This document shows positions 36,348 to 45,281 of a DNA stretch of 64,000 nucleotides, piece after piece (position 1 is the first letter of the stretch; every line of letters starts with the position of its first letter). The notes under the pieces are model-generated. The model had not been told where the DNA came from. It saw nothing but the letters and a program-made list of their open reading frames with translations, and ran no database searches. The DNA is taken from the NCBI GenBank assembly GCA_946414655.1, contig CAMKPL010000004.1, positions 1 through 64,000 of the forward strand. The letters are read 5' to 3'. A program made the position numbers and the translations under genes. This DNA is from an uncultured Caryophanales bacterium. GTDB lineage: Bacteria > Bacillota_I > Bacilli_A > RFN20 > CAG-826.

Positions 36348-37448
36348 ATGGAAAATCGCCCAATCCGTGTTGCACAAATCATCGGACGCGTTGCTGAAGG
36401 CGGCGTAGAAAGAATGGTTATGAATTTATTTGAAAACATTGATCATTCTAAATTTGTCTTTGATTTTTTTGTTGAAAATACCTCGATTATCATTGATGAA
36501 AAGAAAATTAATGCATACGGTGGACGTGTGATATTCATTCCAAGTTACAAAAGAATCATTCAATTCAAGCGTGTTTTAAAAGATTCTTTTTTGAAGAATC
36601 ATTATGACATTGTCCATGCGAATATGAACGCGTTAAATTTTCTGCCTTTGAAAGTAGCTAAAAAATGCCATATTAAGATTCGTATTTCTCACTCGCATTC
36701 ATCTAGTCACAAAAAAGAACGAATTCGGCATTTAATTAAATTAATTTTTAGAAAATTTTCGAAAAGATACGCCACAAATTATCTTGCATGTTCCAAACTT
36801 GCTGGAAATTGGTTGTTTGGTAAAGATACCGACTTTCAAGTCATTAACAACGGAATAAATATTCAAGAATTTACTTTTGACAAAGAAAAAAGAGCAACGA
36901 TAAGGAAGATGCTAAATATTAGTCCTCATGACAAAGTAATCGGTCATGTTGGACGTTTTTGTTCACAGAAGAACCAAAAATTCTTGGTTGATATATATCG
37001 TGAGATATCTTTGATGTCCTCAAAGGTACATCTTTTAATGGTTGGATCCGGACAAGACCTTCCAAAAATTCAAAAATATGTTGAAAAACACCATTTATTA
37101 AATGTTCATTTTGTTGGTCCGGTATCAAATGTTTCCGATTATTATAGCGTGATGGATTGCTTTGTTTTACCAAGCTTATATGAAGGATTACCAGTTGTTG
37201 GAGTGGAAGCTCAAGCAAACGGATTAAAATGTTTCTTTTCTAATGATGTTACTTCCGAATCAAAATTATTGCCTGAAACTGAATTCATGTCTTTAAAAGA
37301 AGGGCCGAAACATTGGGCGATCAATATTCAAAAATATCTTGATTTAAATAAAGAAAGAGTTTTATCAAATATACCGAATAATTTTGATATTCAATCATCT
37401 TCGAACAAACTATTTAATTACTATAAAAACGTATTAAAAAAACAATAA
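36348..37448 (+). CDS. Family 4 glycosyltransferase (EpsF/CapH-like)
   Basis: From ATG 36348 the 366-residue protein begins MENRPIRVAQIIGRVAEGGV, the typical start of EpsF/CapH-type GT4 enzymes ('QIIG....GGvE..vmN'). Further motifs: 'SHSHSSSHKKER', 'GHVGRFCSQKNQKFLVDI', 'LMVGSGQDLPKI' and 'FVLPSLYEGLPVVGVEAQAN'. AAAGGAG lies before the start, 1 nt after the sugar transferase stop region. These enzymes often add the second sugar of an exopolysaccharide unit. Confidence 0.88.
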   Translation: MENRPIRVAQIIGRVAEGGVERMVMNLFENIDHSKFVFDFFVENTSIIIDEKKINAYGGRVIFIPSYKRIIQFKRVLKDSFLKNHYDIVHANMNALNFLPLKVAKKCHIKIRISHSHSSSHKKERIRHLIKLIFRKFSKRYATNYLACSKLAGNWLFGKDTDFQVINNGINIQEFTFDKEKRATIRKMLNISPHDKVIGHVGRFCSQKNQKFLVDIYREISLMSSKVHLLMVGSGQDLPKIQKYVEKHHLLNVHFVGPVSNVSDYYSVMDCFVLPSLYEGLPVVGVEAQANGLKCFFSNDVTSESKLLPETEFMSLKEGPKHWAINIQKYLDLNKERVLSNIPNNFDIQSSSNKLFNYYKNVLKKQ

Positions 37449-37500
37449 ATGTTGAAGCGAACCCCAAATCAGACACTCCAAATAAAAAGGCCCAAAAGGC

Positions 37501-37526
37501 AGGAATCAATAAATGTTCCTTTTTTT
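37501..37526 (+). terminator. Terminator of glycan locus 2
   Basis: AGGAA pairs with TTCCT around a 10-nt loop and is followed by seven T. The rest of 37449-37820 holds an inverted repeat ACCAGTT/AACTGGT (37562-37594) and a 19-codon open fragment (MKLVEFIDNDALLEEVRKK, from about 37631) that may be the stump of a lost gene. Confidence 0.75.
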
Positions 37527-37820
37527 AATCTTGTTGAGTTATAAAATACAACCCGCTCTTCCACCAGTTAATCATTATTGATGGAAAAACTGGTTTCTTG
37601 TTTAAAAAGGCAACATAAAAATAATATGTATGAAACTTGTTGAATTTATCGATAACGATGCTCTTTTAGAAGAAGTACGAAAAAAATAAAGGCGTCTGCA
37701 AAAATAAGTTCAAATCAGAAGTAATAAACAGAAAGATTTGTCATTATATAAATGATTAGGAGTCCATCATTTTATAAAAATCATTCATTTAAAAGTGTCC
37801 ATGATTTAAAATAAAAATAT

Positions 37821-38717
37821 ATGAAAAATCCTCAAGTAAAGAAACAAATCAAATACATTGGAACAAATATAAAATTTTATTTTTCGCTTTATTTTGCAGT
37901 CCTAGGTTTTATGGGGGTTGTGATAACAATTGTTGGCTCATTTTTAAATATTTCCGAATTATTTGGAGATATGCCTGTGTGGGCTAGAATCCTGATTGTT
38001 CTTGGTGTATTTATTCTTCTGGCGATCTTGATTCTTCCATTTTTCTTTTTAAAGAAAAGAGCCATCTATTATAAAAACGGTGAACACGAGGTAACTGCGG
38101 AATACGGAGATATAGAGCGAATATCTTCTAAAAAAGGCGATAAAAAAATGGTTGTTATTTCTGTCAATACAGGTTTTGACATGATTGTTGAGAATCCTGG
38201 AGAAAATGCTCTAGTTTCAGAAAACACAAATCATGGACGTTTTATAAAAAGAGTTTGCAAAGAGGAGAACATCTCATACGAACAATTGAACAAAAAAGTC
38301 CAGGAACTATTAGCACAAAAGGATGAAACATCGTCAACGATTGTTAATAAAAGAAAAGGAAATCCAATTGATTATAAAGTTGGTACTTATGTTATTTATG
38401 AATTGGGTAAAATCTACTATCTCTTATTTGCTCTTTCTCGATTTGACGAAAAAAATAATGCTCATCCAGGAAAAGAAAGCAAAGATCATTTGCCTCTAGA
38501 GGAATTACTCAATGCTATCAATAATTCGTCTCAGAACCTTGATGTTTATGTGCCACTTATGGGAACTAGTAATTCTAGATACCAATTATCCTTCAACGAA
38601 TCGTTTAATGAAATGAAACATTTCTTTCTTTCTCATAGAAAACAAGTTGAATCCAAGATTCATATAGTAGTAAATAGCCGTGTAAGGGATGAAGTTTCTA
38701 TTTTTAAGAATAATTAA
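37821..38717 (+). CDS. thsA: TM-macro protein (DUF6430-like; ThsA of type II Thoeris type)
   Basis: The 298-residue protein has two N-terminal membrane helices (about 18-45 and 55-80) and a cytoplasmic domain with macro-like motifs 'MVVISVNTGFDMIVENPGEN' and 'VSENTNHGRFIKRV', later 'YLLFALSRFDEKNNA' and 'VYVPLMGT'. This TM-macro layout is that of ThsA in type II Thoeris, where a nucleotide signal made by a TIR protein binds the macro domain and the membrane part kills the infected cell. The two TIR genes directly downstream fit this exactly. Family assignment is by motif; the ligand is inference. Confidence 0.75.
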   Translation: MKNPQVKKQIKYIGTNIKFYFSLYFAVLGFMGVVITIVGSFLNISELFGDMPVWARILIVLGVFILLAILILPFFFLKKRAIYYKNGEHEVTAEYGDIERISSKKGDKKMVVISVNTGFDMIVENPGENALVSENTNHGRFIKRVCKEENISYEQLNKKVQELLAQKDETSSTIVNKRKGNPIDYKVGTYVIYELGKIYYLLFALSRFDEKNNAHPGKESKDHLPLEELLNAINNSSQNLDVYVPLMGTSNSRYQLSFNESFNEMKHFFLSHRKQVESKIHIVVNSRVRDEVSIFKNN

Positions 38718-38728
38718 GGGGATAAAAA

Positions 38729-39409
38729 ATGGAAGAACAAGAAAAGCATGGGTGTTTTATCAGTTATAAAAAAGAAGATAAGCATCACTTAGAAAAGATA
38801 ACGGAGTGTTTGGAAAAGAATGCCATTGCTTTTTCATATCTTGATGATCCAATCGAATCAGACAATATAGATACTGTTATTGCTGTTCTTCGAAAAGAAT
38901 ATATGAATAATAAGCCCGTTACTCTCTTCCTTATTGGTGAGTATAGTTATGAAGACACAAAGGAGAGGTGGGCACGAGAATATCCTTATAAATTGCATGG
39001 CGAATATAATGAACAAAGCTTTATTATTCGTGAATTAAGGGCAACATTGTCTGACTATGAAGGCAGTCCACGTCACGGTATTGTCGGAATCGTTTTGCCT
39101 GAGATGGTGTCCAGGATTTATTCCGGGGGCGAAAAGTGTCAGCATTGTGGTTGCTCGGTTAGGTATGTTAATTTAAATGACAACACAGTCATTCGTGAAT
39201 TTCACGAAAATTATTATTTAATTAAAGATTCTGATAAATGTTCGCATTATAGCTATGATGGTCAGTATTGTGTCCTTTGTACATTGGATAATTTTCTCAA
39301 TAATCCTTGTTATTATATAAATGAGGCTTACAAAAAATCGAAATCAAATCTTGCTGATAGCGTGCATTATAAAAATATAAAACATGATTTTAAATTAAGA
39401 GATGAATAA
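38729..39409 (+). CDS. TIR-like protein 1 with C-terminal cysteine pairs (ThsB-like)
   Basis: The 226-residue protein begins with a TIR/DUF1863-like fold: 'CFISYKKEDKHHLEKI' (residues 9-24), 'NNKPVTLFLIGEYSYED' and 'FIIRELRATLSDYEG' with E102 at the place of the catalytic Glu, then 'HGIVGIVLPEM'. This resembles Thoeris ThsB proteins, which make an ADP-ribose-derived signal from NAD. The C-terminal part is unusual: C137-x2-C140 and C181-x2-C184 could bind zinc. AAGGGGA lies before the ATG, 11 nt after the TM-macro gene. Confidence 0.72.
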   Translation: MEEQEKHGCFISYKKEDKHHLEKITECLEKNAIAFSYLDDPIESDNIDTVIAVLRKEYMNNKPVTLFLIGEYSYEDTKERWAREYPYKLHGEYNEQSFIIRELRATLSDYEGSPRHGIVGIVLPEMVSRIYSGGEKCQHCGCSVRYVNLNDNTVIREFHENYYLIKDSDKCSHYSYDGQYCVLCTLDNFLNNPCYYINEAYKKSKSNLADSVHYKNIKHDFKLRDE

Positions 39410-40217
39410 AATGAATTATAACCCTGAAAAACTCAGTAGATCATATTTATATGAACTTGTCGCTGATAGCGTTGATGAATTGAGTGATTTTTTTGAAGTG
39501 AGAGAAATCAAGCGCTTCAAACAAATTTTCATGGACAGTGCAGCGTTTGTTGAACACTTTGAAAATGACATATATAGCACAAAAGACTATTCCTATGAAG
39601 AATTTGATGTTTTAATTAAAAGTGCTCTTAAAGATACTCTTGATGATGAATTTAAGAACTACATTTTTTCTAGCGTTCTTGAACAAACATCGGAAAAATT
39701 CAAATCAAAAACAAAAACTTTTAAGAGCATTGTGGTTAATGTTTTTAAGGCAATTGCAAATTTTCACAACAACCTTATTAGCGCAATTTTCCATTCAAAA
39801 CCTAAATCTTTTAGTCTTTTTAAAACAAATAAACCCAAGACATTTTTATCATATGCTTATTATGATAAGGGAATATCTTTAGCTTTGTTCATATATTTTT
39901 ATTTACACGATGGTTTTTTGTATGTTAATTGGATGTGGTCTGGCGCAAATGACGATAGTAGAGTAACGAAAGAACAGTTAGAGGAACAATTATCACAATG
40001 TTCTCAGTTTTTGTTTTTGCGTACGATTAACAGCGAGTTGGAGTACTACGGTGCTAACCATATTAGACAGTGGTGCTCATGGGAAATTGGAAATTATTAT
40101 ACAAAACATAAGGATAAGAAATTTCTCCTTAATTTCTATGATAGAAAAGGTACCGTTAATGATCTTTTGTCTACTTTTAAAGAATTCCATTATGTTGAAA
40201 AAGGAATAATTAAATAA
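39402..40217 (+). CDS. TIR-like protein 2 with helical N-terminus
   Basis: The 271-residue protein has about 140 mostly helical residues and then a TIR-like domain: 'KPKTFLSYAYYDKGISLALF' (145-164), 'QLEEQLSQCSQFLFLRT' and 'IRQWCSWEIGNYY' with E228 in the position of the catalytic Glu. It overlaps the first TIR gene by 8 nt. Two TIR genes beside one ThsA are known in Thoeris, where different TIR proteins can sense different phages. The helical part may be the sensor. Confidence 0.7.
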   Translation: MNKMNYNPEKLSRSYLYELVADSVDELSDFFEVREIKRFKQIFMDSAAFVEHFENDIYSTKDYSYEEFDVLIKSALKDTLDDEFKNYIFSSVLEQTSEKFKSKTKTFKSIVVNVFKAIANFHNNLISAIFHSKPKSFSLFKTNKPKTFLSYAYYDKGISLALFIYFYLHDGFLYVNWMWSGANDDSRVTKEQLEEQLSQCSQFLFLRTINSELEYYGANHIRQWCSWEIGNYYTKHKDKKFLLNFYDRKGTVNDLLSTFKEFHYVEKGIIK

Positions 40218-40222
40218 AGTCA

Positions 40223-41476
40223 ATGAAATTAAAGAGTATATTTGAATACCACAAACCAGGTTGCATTGATAAAAGATATGGGGTTGCTTTACAAATTAAA
40301 CAAAACCAAGGGAATACTTATACTCTTCAAAAAACATATATCGCGATCACTTTATTGGTTGATTTTTGTTCGCAGAGAAAACACGATTGTTTGAATGCAA
40401 AGAAGGCCGCAAAGCCTTTTTGTGTTGACCAAGTTCTTAATGAAAAAGAATATTTGTCGTTTCTGGATTTAATCTGCAAAAATAATCTTGCAAACAATAT
40501 AAATAAACTAAACGATTTTTTAGACAATCGAATATTGATGAGGGTCACACAAGGTTTCCGTCTTGTTGAGAATCGAGCAATCAATTTGTTAAATGAATTA
40601 TGCAAGATTGCCATTAACAAATTAGATGAAAGTTTTACAGATAATCCTTTGCCCTCATATATTAAAAATTTGGATTCGTTGGATACTCATTTTAAAGTTT
40701 ATAACGTTGGGCAAGCGTGTTGCTCAAGTGTCGATATTAACTCTATTAATAAATCTTATACTTATTTTTTTGATTTGGGGTGTGTTAAAGCCAATCATAA
40801 ATTATTTAGAAAGTTAACTGCTGTTCAAAATGCAACTATTTTTATTTCTCATCTACATTTCGATCACATTAATCAGATAACAAAGTTATACAAGATTAAA
40901 AGAAATGATATTCAGATATTTTTTCCATATACTGATTTTGAAGATTTAACCACAACAGGGAAGATGTTTGTGGTCGGTTCCCTTCTTGACGGATTCAATT
41001 ATATTCCTCTTAAACTTGGTAGATCTTATAAAATAAGTTTGGAAAACATTTCAATACTTCAAGGTCAACATTTAAGTCTTTATCCAAATAGCAAACTGAA
41101 TTCTCAGGGCTTAATTTTTCTATATAGAAATTATAAAGGCTCGTTGCTTATCCCTGGCGATGCGATGTATTACAATTTTCCTATAAGCTTTAGCGCAAAT
41201 AAGATCATTATTCCTCATCACGGCTGTAGTCTGCCAAGCAAATTCAAGAATTTCAATTTGGATTTAAATACGCTCGAGGAAGCTTTTGTTTTTTGCGGTC
41301 CAAGCAGAGCTTATCATCACCCAAATAAAGAACATTTAGAACAAATTTTCACAAATAATGTAATAATTTATCGTTTTGAAAACGGAAAAAACAGATGCAT
41401 TTTTAATAGTCTTAATCAAGAAACTGCTGATAATGTTTGCCGCAGATTGACCGGCGACTCATTCAATTTCTTCTAA
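40223..41476 (+). CDS. Metallo-beta-lactamase-fold hydrolase in the TIR operon
   Basis: The 417-residue protein has about 155 N-terminal residues of unknown, mainly helical fold and a ComEC/Rec2-like MBL domain: 'VYNVGQACCSSVDI', 'FFDLGC', the metal motif HLHFDH (H210, H212, D214, H215), 'LLIPGDAMYY' and 'IIPHHGC', ending with 'AYHHPNKEHL'. Such domains hydrolyse phosphoesters of nucleic acids or nucleotides. It starts 5 nt after the second TIR gene, so it is part of the operon. It could be an effector nuclease or an enzyme that degrades the TIR signal. Confidence 0.75.
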   Translation: MKLKSIFEYHKPGCIDKRYGVALQIKQNQGNTYTLQKTYIAITLLVDFCSQRKHDCLNAKKAAKPFCVDQVLNEKEYLSFLDLICKNNLANNINKLNDFLDNRILMRVTQGFRLVENRAINLLNELCKIAINKLDESFTDNPLPSYIKNLDSLDTHFKVYNVGQACCSSVDINSINKSYTYFFDLGCVKANHKLFRKLTAVQNATIFISHLHFDHINQITKLYKIKRNDIQIFFPYTDFEDLTTTGKMFVVGSLLDGFNYIPLKLGRSYKISLENISILQGQHLSLYPNSKLNSQGLIFLYRNYKGSLLIPGDAMYYNFPISFSANKIIIPHHGCSLPSKFKNFNLDLNTLEEAFVFCGPSRAYHHPNKEHLEQIFTNNVIIYRFENGKNRCIFNSLNQETADNVCRRLTGDSFNFF

Positions 41477-41542
41477 AATAATGAGCGCCAATAAATTCTT
41501 AAAAAATAGTTAGAAATCTTTATGATAATCATTGAAAGATAT

Positions 41543-41548
41543 TATAAT
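41543..41548 (+). promoter_or_regulatory. -10 box before ugd
   Basis: TATAAT lies 11 nt before the ATG at 41560, giving a leader of about 5 nt with no Shine-Dalgarno. Confidence 0.5.
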
Positions 41549-41559
41549 TGGTTAAAATA

Positions 41560-42768
41560 ATGAAAATCTCAATTGCTGGAACAGGATATGTTGGACTCTC
41601 CAACGCTATCATCTTATCTCAACATAATACAGTCTACGCTGTAGACATTTTACAATCCAAAGTTGATTTAATTAATCAACATAAATCTCCAATCGTAGAT
41701 AAGGAGATTGAAGAATATCTTCAAACTAAAAAGTTAGATCTAACTGCTACAACAGATGGAGATAATGCCTATCGACAATCTGATATTATCATTATTTCTA
41801 CTCCAACAAACTACGATAGTGAAACAAACAAGTTTGATACTTCATCTGTTGAAGCAGTTATTAAGCAAGTTATTAAAGTAAATCCAAACGCCTGGATTGT
41901 TGTTAAATCAACTGTCGGCGTTGGATTTACTAAATATGCTATCGAAAAATATAAATATAAAAGAATTGTCTTCTCTCCAGAATTCCTTAGAGAAGGTAAA
42001 GCCTTATATGACAACCTATATCCTTCTCGTATAGTTATTGGAGTACCAGAAAAAAGTAAAGAATATATGGATTTTGCAAGTAAATTTGCTGCACTTCTCC
42101 AAGAAGGTGCAATTAAAAAAGATATCCAAGTTCATATATTAGGTTGTACTGAAGCGGAAGCAGTGAAGTTATTCGCGAATACATACCTCGCTCTTAGAGT
42201 AGCTTACTTCAATGAACTTGATTCATTCGCTCAATTAAAAGGTTTAGATACTTTAGATATTATTAAAGGTGTATGCGGTGATCCTCGCATCGGAGATTAC
42301 TACAATAACCCATCTTTTGGTTATGGTGGTTATTGTCTTCCTAAAGACACAAAAGAATTAAGAGCTAATTTTGAGGATGTTCCAGAGAATTTAATATCTG
42401 CTATTGTTGAATCAAATAGAACAAGAAAACAATTTATCTGTGATCAAGTATTAAAGATGGCTGGATATAAGAATGACGGTAAAGATGATATTACTGTTGG
42501 AATCTATAGATTAACCATGAAATCTGGATCAGATAACTTTAGACAATCTTCAATCCAAGGTGTAATGAAGCGATTACACGCTAAAGGAGTGAAGATTGTC
42601 ATATATGAACCAACATTAAAAGATGAAGAATTCTTTAATTGTAAAGTTATTAGAGACTTTGATGAATTTAAGAAGATGTCTAAAGTTATCATAGCGAATC
42701 GTTACGATGCATCTCTAGATGATGTCAAAGATAAAGTCTATACAAGAGACTTATTAAGAAGAGATTAA
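41560..42768 (+). CDS. ugd: UDP-glucose 6-dehydrogenase
   Basis: The 402-residue protein ([20 protein letters not shown]) has the N-terminal Rossmann motif GTGYVGLS, '[11 protein letters not shown]', '[19 protein letters not shown]' and the catalytic Cys in '[15 protein letters not shown]'. It oxidises UDP-glucose to UDP-glucuronate with two NAD. It is followed 4 nt later by the epimerase that uses its product, so both glycan loci can draw on uronic acids. Start 41560 is preferred over 41548 because of the conserved N-terminus. Confidence 0.92.
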   Translation: MKISIAGTGYVGLSNAIILSQHNTVYAVDILQSKVDLINQHKSPIVDKEIEEYLQTKKLDLTATTDGDNAYRQSDIIIISTPTNYDSETNKFDTSSVEAVIKQVIKVNPNAWIVVKSTVGVGFTKYAIEKYKYKRIVFSPEFLREGKALYDNLYPSRIVIGVPEKSKEYMDFASKFAALLQEGAIKKDIQVHILGCTEAEAVKLFANTYLALRVAYFNELDSFAQLKGLDTLDIIKGVCGDPRIGDYYNNPSFGYGGYCLPKDTKELRANFEDVPENLISAIVESNRTRKQFICDQVLKMAGYKNDGKDDITVGIYRLTMKSGSDNFRQSSIQGVMKRLHAKGVKIVIYEPTLKDEEFFNCKVIRDFDEFKKMSKVIIANRYDASLDDVKDKVYTRDLLRRD

Positions 42769-42772
42769 TTGA

Positions 42773-43792
42773 ATGAAAGTTTTGGTTACTGGAGCAGCGG
42801 GATTTATTGGAGCGTTTCTATGCAAACGTCTTTTAGAAACCACTAATCAAGAAATTGTCGGCTTAGATAATCTTAATGATTATTATGACGTTTCTTTAAA
42901 AGAAGCTCGTTTGGAGATGCTTAAACCATATAAGAAATTTACATTCATCAAAGGTGATATTTCAGATAAACATTTTATTGATAAGTTATTTGATGAATAT
43001 AAATTTGACGTAGTGGTGAACCTAGCCGCTCAAGCAGGAGTTAGATATTCTATTGATCACCCAGATGTTTACATTCAATCTAATATCATCGGTTTTTACA
43101 ACATTTTAGAAGCATGTAGAAATCATCCAGTAAAACATCTTGTATACGCTTCTTCATCATCTGTTTATGGTGGCAACACTAAAGTGCCATTTTCGACAGA
43201 TGATAAGGTTGATAATCCTGTGAGTTTATATGCCGCAACAAAGAAGAGTAATGAATTACTCGCCCATGCCTATAGCAAGTTATATAACATTCCTACAACA
43301 GGATTACGTTTCTTTACAGTATATGGACCAATGGGTAGACCAGATATGGCATACTTTAGTTTCACTAATAAACTAATTAAAGGTGAAACAATAGAGATAT
43401 TTAATTATGGCAATTGTAAGCGTGATTTCACCTATGTAGACGATATTGTTGAAGGTGTAATTCGTGTAATGAATAAAGCACCAGAGAAAAAGAATGGTGA
43501 AGATGGATTACCTATCCCTCCTTATAAAATTTATAACATCGGAAATAACAATCCCGAAAATCTATTAGATTTCGTGCAAATATTGTCCGAAGAACTTGTT
43601 AGATCAGGAGTCTTACCAAAGGATTTCGATTTTGAATCTCACAAAAAACTTGTTCCAATGCAAAAAGGTGATGTTCCTATTACATATGCTGACACAAGCG
43701 ACTTAGAAAATGACTTTGGTTATAAACCATCTACTTCTTTAAGAGAAGGATTAAGGAACTTTGCTAAGTGGTATAAGAGTTTTTACAAATGA
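42773..43792 (+). CDS. UDP-glucuronate 4-epimerase-type NAD-dependent epimerase
   Basis: The 339-residue SDR protein has 'VTGAAGFIGAFLCKRLL', 'GLDNLNDYYDVSLKEARL' and 'VNLAAQAGVRYSIDHPDVYI', the catalytic 'YAATK' with the preceding 'YASSSSVYGGN', and 'FFTVYGPMGRPDMAYFSFT'. The DYYD and QAGVRYS motifs and the RPDMA loop are those of UDP-glucuronate epimerases (Cap1J/LspL). It would make UDP-galacturonate from the Ugd product. A fragment of a homologous gene survives at 26589. Confidence 0.9.
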   Translation: MKVLVTGAAGFIGAFLCKRLLETTNQEIVGLDNLNDYYDVSLKEARLEMLKPYKKFTFIKGDISDKHFIDKLFDEYKFDVVVNLAAQAGVRYSIDHPDVYIQSNIIGFYNILEACRNHPVKHLVYASSSSVYGGNTKVPFSTDDKVDNPVSLYAATKKSNELLAHAYSKLYNIPTTGLRFFTVYGPMGRPDMAYFSFTNKLIKGETIEIFNYGNCKRDFTYVDDIVEGVIRVMNKAPEKKNGEDGLPIPPYKIYNIGNNNPENLLDFVQILSEELVRSGVLPKDFDFESHKKLVPMQKGDVPITYADTSDLENDFGYKPSTSLREGLRNFAKWYKSFYK

Positions 43793-43809
43793 TTGAATAA
43801 ACAAAGTTT

Positions 43810-43864
43810 ACGATTTGTCTATCATTATTTATGGAAAATGATTTATGAATCGTTTTCTTTTTTG
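43810..43864 (+). terminator. Terminator after the epimerase
   Basis: ACGATT pairs with AATCGT and ATCATT with AATGAT in one stem, followed by TTTTCTTTTTT. Confidence 0.8.
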
Positions 43865-43877
43865 TATTTATATCTTT

Positions 43878-44012
43878 AATATAAGAAAACATCGATAACT
43901 CCCTTATCGCATAATTCTTCTAAGATATAAAGCAGATGTTATATTCATATGGAAGTTTCTTATCGAAGATAACCTCATCTTTATTATGCATGGAGGTGTC
44001 TGTCCTTTATGT
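43878..44012. repeat. Structured intergenic element, copy C
   Basis: CGATAA/TTATCG (43892-43908) forms a first hairpin. GCATAAT (43909-43915) pairs perfectly with ATTATGC (43983-43989), AAAG with CTTT, and inner GTTAT with ATAAC. The outer stem shows a compensatory change against copy A (GCACAA/TTGTGC). Confidence 0.65.
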
Positions 44013-44098
44013 AATATATGTAAATTGAAAATAGAAAGCTGCAAGACAAATTTAAAATTAAATTTTTTAAATATCAACTTAAAAAAAGTAATGTATCT

Positions 44099-44106
44099 GG
44101 TATAAT
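44099..44106 (+). promoter_or_regulatory. Extended -10 promoter of the retron
   Basis: TGG directly before TATAAT gives a perfect extended -10 (TGnTATAAT). Transcription should start near 44113, at the beginning of the retron ncRNA. Confidence 0.7.
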
Positions 44107-44110
44107 CTAA

Positions 44111-44285
44111 TTGCCTAGATAAAGATGATTAAATCAACAATCACCATGATTTGTGTTTATCAAATCTAGAATGCAAGAATTTGCTTTTAGTTGATTAAGC
44201 TTAATCGTCTGCCATCAATGCTAACTTAATTGTTAATTTATCATTGCTGCCACCCAATTAATCTTAATCAACAACTCGTAGGCGT
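44111..44285 (+). ncRNA. Predicted retron ncRNA (msr-msd)
   Basis: The stretch between the extended -10 and the effector gene holds the structures expected of a retron RNA. GCCTA (44113-44117) pairs with TAGGC (44279-44283) as a short a1/a2. CTAGAT pairs with ATCTAG around msr-like hairpins GATTTG/CAAATC and GCAA/TTGC. A long msd-like stem starts with GTTGATTAAG (about 44190) and CTTAATCAAC (about 44262) and encloses CAATG/CATTG. The priming G and exact ends cannot be fixed from sequence alone. Confidence 0.65.
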
Positions 44286-44288
44286 AAA

Positions 44289-45281
44289 ATGTTTTATAGA
44301 AGTGAAAAGATAGTTTTTAAACTTTTAAATAAATCAAATGTGTTTCGTCGTTATAATTTTTTAGGAACAGGCGATTATTTTGATTTTATATTTCTTTGTG
44401 GAAAAGCCATTTCAGAAAACGATAACAGGCACTTCATTAAAGAACAATTGGAACGGTACAAGAAATTCTCTTTATTTTCAGAGTACATTTATAAGGAATT
44501 TAATGATATCTGTCTGGACTTACTTACAATAGAAGACATTTTACTCAGTGTGTGTGCTGGAACAATTTTGATTGTTGAAAGCTATGGATCGGCTTGTGAG
44601 CTAGGAGCATTCTCGTTTATAAGCAAAAACATCAAAAAACTGTGGGTTATAAATAATAAAGAGTATAAAGAAAACGATTCATTTATTGAGCAGGGTCCTC
44701 TTAAAAAAATCTCTAGTATTGATGATAAACACGTTATTTACGAAAAGTTTAAAGGTGGTGTTATTGATTATAGTGGAGAATCATATAGAATGTTTAAAAC
44801 AGTAGGACGAGAAGGAGGTTTTTCTTCCGGACTTGAAACATATTGTAGCGGGACAAAGACATGTCAATTCAACGATTTAGGATTTGTATTATGTCTTCTT
44901 TTTGATTATGTCAGATTATTTGGTTTTATAATTGAAAGCCATGTCGTTGAAGTATTGAAAATATTGTATTCCAAATATGAAATAGATAAATTCTCTATCA
45001 AATTGCCATCTTCAGAATCAATTGATGATGAAAAAGTAGTCAAAGCTATTTTGACGAAGATGTTAGTGATTCTTGAAAAAGCTAAAGTGCTTAGAAGAAA
45101 ATTGCATAAAGATGACGCTTACTATACTCTTGATTATGAAACTATGAAAACTATAGATAAAAACCCAAATGAGTTTGAGTCATTTATATTTGTTTCAAAA
45201 TTCTTTAATAGTACTTGGCTGAGGAAAGAATTAGCAAAAATTAGCAATATAGAAGTAAAAGAAGGTTTTAACATATGGTGA
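44289..45281 (+). CDS. Retron NDT-like effector with C-terminal winged-helix-type region
   Basis: The 330-residue protein has a nucleoside 2-deoxyribosyltransferase-like domain: 'FDFIFLCGKAISENDNR', 'LLTIEDILLSVCAGTILIVE' and 'ESYGSACELGAFSF' (E97, E104), then 'FIEQGPLKKIS'. The same motif order is found in the effector of retron Eco1 (Ec86), the type II-A retrons. The C-terminal part is helical and basic, as the DNA-binding part there. Gene order ncRNA-effector-RT is also the same. It overlaps the RT gene by 7 nt. In Eco1 the effector is held inactive by the RT-msDNA filament. Confidence 0.82.
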   Translation: MFYRSEKIVFKLLNKSNVFRRYNFLGTGDYFDFIFLCGKAISENDNRHFIKEQLERYKKFSLFSEYIYKEFNDICLDLLTIEDILLSVCAGTILIVESYGSACELGAFSFISKNIKKLWVINNKEYKENDSFIEQGPLKKISSIDDKHVIYEKFKGGVIDYSGESYRMFKTVGREGGFSSGLETYCSGTKTCQFNDLGFVLCLLFDYVRLFGFIIESHVVEVLKILYSKYEIDKFSIKLPSSESIDDEKVVKAILTKMLVILEKAKVLRRKLHKDDAYYTLDYETMKTIDKNPNEFESFIFVSKFFNSTWLRKELAKISNIEVKEGFNIW

